DNA of 5,179 nt from Bdellovibrio sp. (GTDB lineage: Bacteria; Bdellovibrionota; Bdellovibrionia; Bdellovibrionales; Bdellovibrionaceae): positions 1 to 5,179 of the forward strand of contig JAGIAF010000242.1 of NCBI GenBank assembly GCA_017745015.1. Reading direction: 5' to 3'. Positions within the stretch are counted from its first letter, which is position 1; the number at the start of each line of letters is the position of its first letter. This document shows positions 3,843-5,179 of the stretch, piece by piece. Below the pieces are notes generated by a model that saw only the letters and a program-made list of their open reading frames with translations, was not told where the DNA came from and searched no databases. Made by a program: the position numbers and the translations under genes.

Positions 3843-5000
3843 TTGAGTATCTACAACCGTATGGCCCGCATCACGATTGCCCTGCTTCTGACATGCAGTT
3901 CTGCTATGGCCGAACTGCCGTCTGAGCTTAAGGACGTGGTCTTTACTGGTGACTTAAATGCTCGTTCTTCGGTCGACTTCCGCAAAAATGCACGCAACGT
4001 CGTTTCGCATATTCCGGAAGGCTCCAAAGGTTCGGTTCTTGAAGCACGTAAGCTTAAAAGCACGGGCTCTTATGGAATCAAAATCAAAGTCACTGAATTA
4101 GGCAAAGGAAAAACCACAGCAAAAGTGGGCGACGAAGTTTGGGTTTATTATGCTCAAAAAGATCCTTGGCTCTCCTTTACCGATAAAAATGATGAAGACG
4201 TCGAAGATCCAGAAGAGGCGTTAGTCGCGAAAGCACGTCGTGATGGCGAAGGGATCCCCGTTCCTGGCACTGTTGCAAAGCCAGAACTACCAACTCAAGA
4301 AGAAGTGCTTAAACAGCAGAAGTCCGAAGATCCCAACTTAGCAAAATCAACGGACAAGACAAAAACAGAAGCTAGCTTCTGTGACAACTGTACCGAATTT
4401 AAAAAAGCCGCTCCGGAAATTCAAAATCAGCAGGACATCAAAGATGTTCGCGATGCAGTTACGGCAACTGCCCCTAAGGAAAAAACTGACAAAACCAAAA
4501 CTGTCGCTAAGAAAAATACCAAGGCTGGCAAATGGGCAAATTTCCCTGAAGTTGTGAACTTTTCAGAAGGAAAGACGACTGCAAAAACTATTTCTTATGC
4601 ACGCAGAAACAAAAGTCGACACTCCACAGGCTATTGCTATAAGGCTGTAAAACGAGCTCATTTAGCCAGTGGTGCAATAAAGAAATACCCACCGGGAGTT
4701 CATGCCAAAGATGCGGTGCGAGACCTTAAAAGGCTTGGTATGATCAACATGCTCGACAACCCCACTTATAGAAGTATGATCAAATCACCGGACGATGCCC
4801 CCAAAGGGGCTGTTATTGTTTATGCTACTTCAGACGTAAGACAATCTGGTGACACACAGATTAAGACCGACTGGGGCAGCAGCGGGACTTACGTGAGTGA
4901 TTTCGAAACTCCGAACAATTTCTTAAAATCTCCAAAAGCTCGTCGCTTTGCTAATAATGGAAAACCGTATAAGATTATTGGTGTGATGATTAAACCGTAA
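3843..5000 (+). CDS. Secreted SH3b protein with C-terminal cysteine-peptidase-like (NlpC/P60- or CHAP-like) domain, active-site His apparently lost
   Basis: A 385-residue exported protein, not matched to a named gene. In order: a signal peptide (1-23, cleavage after SSAMA); an SH3b-like domain (about 36-112) with NARSS in the position of the usual N-V/A-R-S, an IPEGSKGSVLE strand pair and VWVYY near 99-103; a charged Lys/Glu/Thr/Pro linker (about 113-245) containing a lone CDNC (Cys180, Cys183); and a C-terminal domain (about 250-385) opening with STGYCYKAVKRA. That Cys265 at the head of a helix and the late VSDF (351-354) resemble cell-wall amidase/peptidase domains of the NlpC/P60 or CHAP type, where a downstream G-H-x-x-I motif supplies His. 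Here the matching place reads SGDTQIKT with Asp337, and no His follows residue 287. So it may bind rather than cut peptidoglycan. The TTG start rests on AAGAGGAG 8 bases upstream. A second exported gene follows after 11 bases. Domain calls are by eye; the SH3b call is firmer than the peptidase call. Confidence 0.8.
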   Translation: MSIYNRMARITIALLLTCSSAMAELPSELKDVVFTGDLNARSSVDFRKNARNVVSHIPEGSKGSVLEARKLKSTGSYGIKIKVTELGKGKTTAKVGDEVWVYYAQKDPWLSFTDKNDEDVEDPEEALVAKARRDGEGIPVPGTVAKPELPTQEEVLKQQKSEDPNLAKSTDKTKTEASFCDNCTEFKKAAPEIQNQQDIKDVRDAVTATAPKEKTDKTKTVAKKNTKAGKWANFPEVVNFSEGKTTAKTISYARRNKSRHSTGYCYKAVKRAHLASGAIKKYPPGVHAKDAVRDLKRLGMINMLDNPTYRSMIKSPDDAPKGAVIVYATSDVRQSGDTQIKTDWGSSGTYVSDFETPNNFLKSPKARRFANNGKPYKIIGVMIKP

Positions 5001-5011
5001 GAGGCATGAAT

Positions 5012-5179
5012 ATGAAGAAACTCATTCTAACAACATTACTTTGTGCCAGCTTCGCAACACCTGCCCTTGCGATTACTTCCGCAGCCGCGGTGACAAAGCT
5101 TCAATCTTTACGCGTTGAAGAACTTAAAACTGTGGATGAACACACGACGTTGTCTGAAGCTGAAATGAAAGCTCAGGAC
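5012..5179 (+). CDS. Exported protein, N-terminal part (3' end outside window)
   Basis: Fifty-six codons are open to the window edge. The protein begins with a clear Sec signal peptide: MKK, a Leu/Thr-rich hydrophobic core and a likely cleavage after PALA (residue 20). The mature part is helical-looking, with Glu/Lys/Thr residues. The only Cys lies inside the hydrophobic core without a lipobox, so this is a soluble or periplasmic protein rather than a lipoprotein. I chose the ATG at 5012 because AAGAGG (4999-5004), which overlaps the stop of the preceding gene, is 7 bases upstream; the in-frame ATG at 5006 is only one base from it. The 11-base gap after the SH3b gene and the shared export signal suggest one operon. 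Too little remains to name a family. Confidence 0.8.
   Translation, partial: MKKLILTTLLCASFATPALAITSAAAVTKLQSLRVEELKTVDEHTTLSEAEMKAQD

Noticed and set aside
3882..3898. Lipobox-like L-L-T-C in the signal peptide of the SH3b protein
   Set aside because: Thr before the Cys is atypical, and a good signal peptidase I site (SSAMA before Glu24) follows, so a normal secreted protein is more likely.

Overview
The window (5179 bases, moderate GC, densely packed) most resembles a Bdellovibrio-type predatory delta-proteobacterium-like genome (Bdellovibrionota). This is inferred from protein style: many exported proteins, an orphan solute-binding protein, an SH3b plus cysteine-peptidase-like envelope protein and a long lipoprotein. 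No marker gene fixes the taxon. There are no rRNA or tRNA genes, CRISPR arrays, insertion sequences or phage genes.

Left part (1-1406): the 3' end of a methionine sulfoxide reductase gene (msrA, + strand) converges on a gene for an outer-membrane-type lipoprotein with an N-terminal heptad (coiled-coil) segment (- strand). A 236-base intergenic region with a nested inverted repeat separates the lipoprotein from a divergent gene. That gene encodes a secreted family-3 solute-binding protein (1407-2186, +) with no permease or ATPase beside it.

Middle (2179-3621): on the - strand, a 76-residue zinc-ribbon-like protein gene is followed, 6 bases after its stop, by a medium-length, single-ACT threonine dehydratase (ilvA). 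The 3' ends of ilvA and the solute-binding gene overlap by 8 bases. The two - strand genes look like one transcription unit. Its small first gene has its Shine-Dalgarno sequence inside a 7-bp hairpin, and an alternative pairing exists upstream in the leader.

Right part (3622-5179): a 221-base divergent intergenic region carries a long interrupted inverted repeat and a small palindrome. It is followed on the + strand by a TTG-started secreted protein (SH3b domain, charged linker, C-terminal cysteine-peptidase-like domain in which the expected histidine appears to be Asp). A second exported protein, cut by the window edge, starts 11 bases after it. These two probably form an envelope-related operon.

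Nothing here is clearly a new defence or mobile system. The most interesting items are the Shine-Dalgarno-sequestering leader of the zinc-ribbon/ilvA unit, the apparently inactivated peptidase-like domain, and the inverted repeats in the two divergent intergenic regions.
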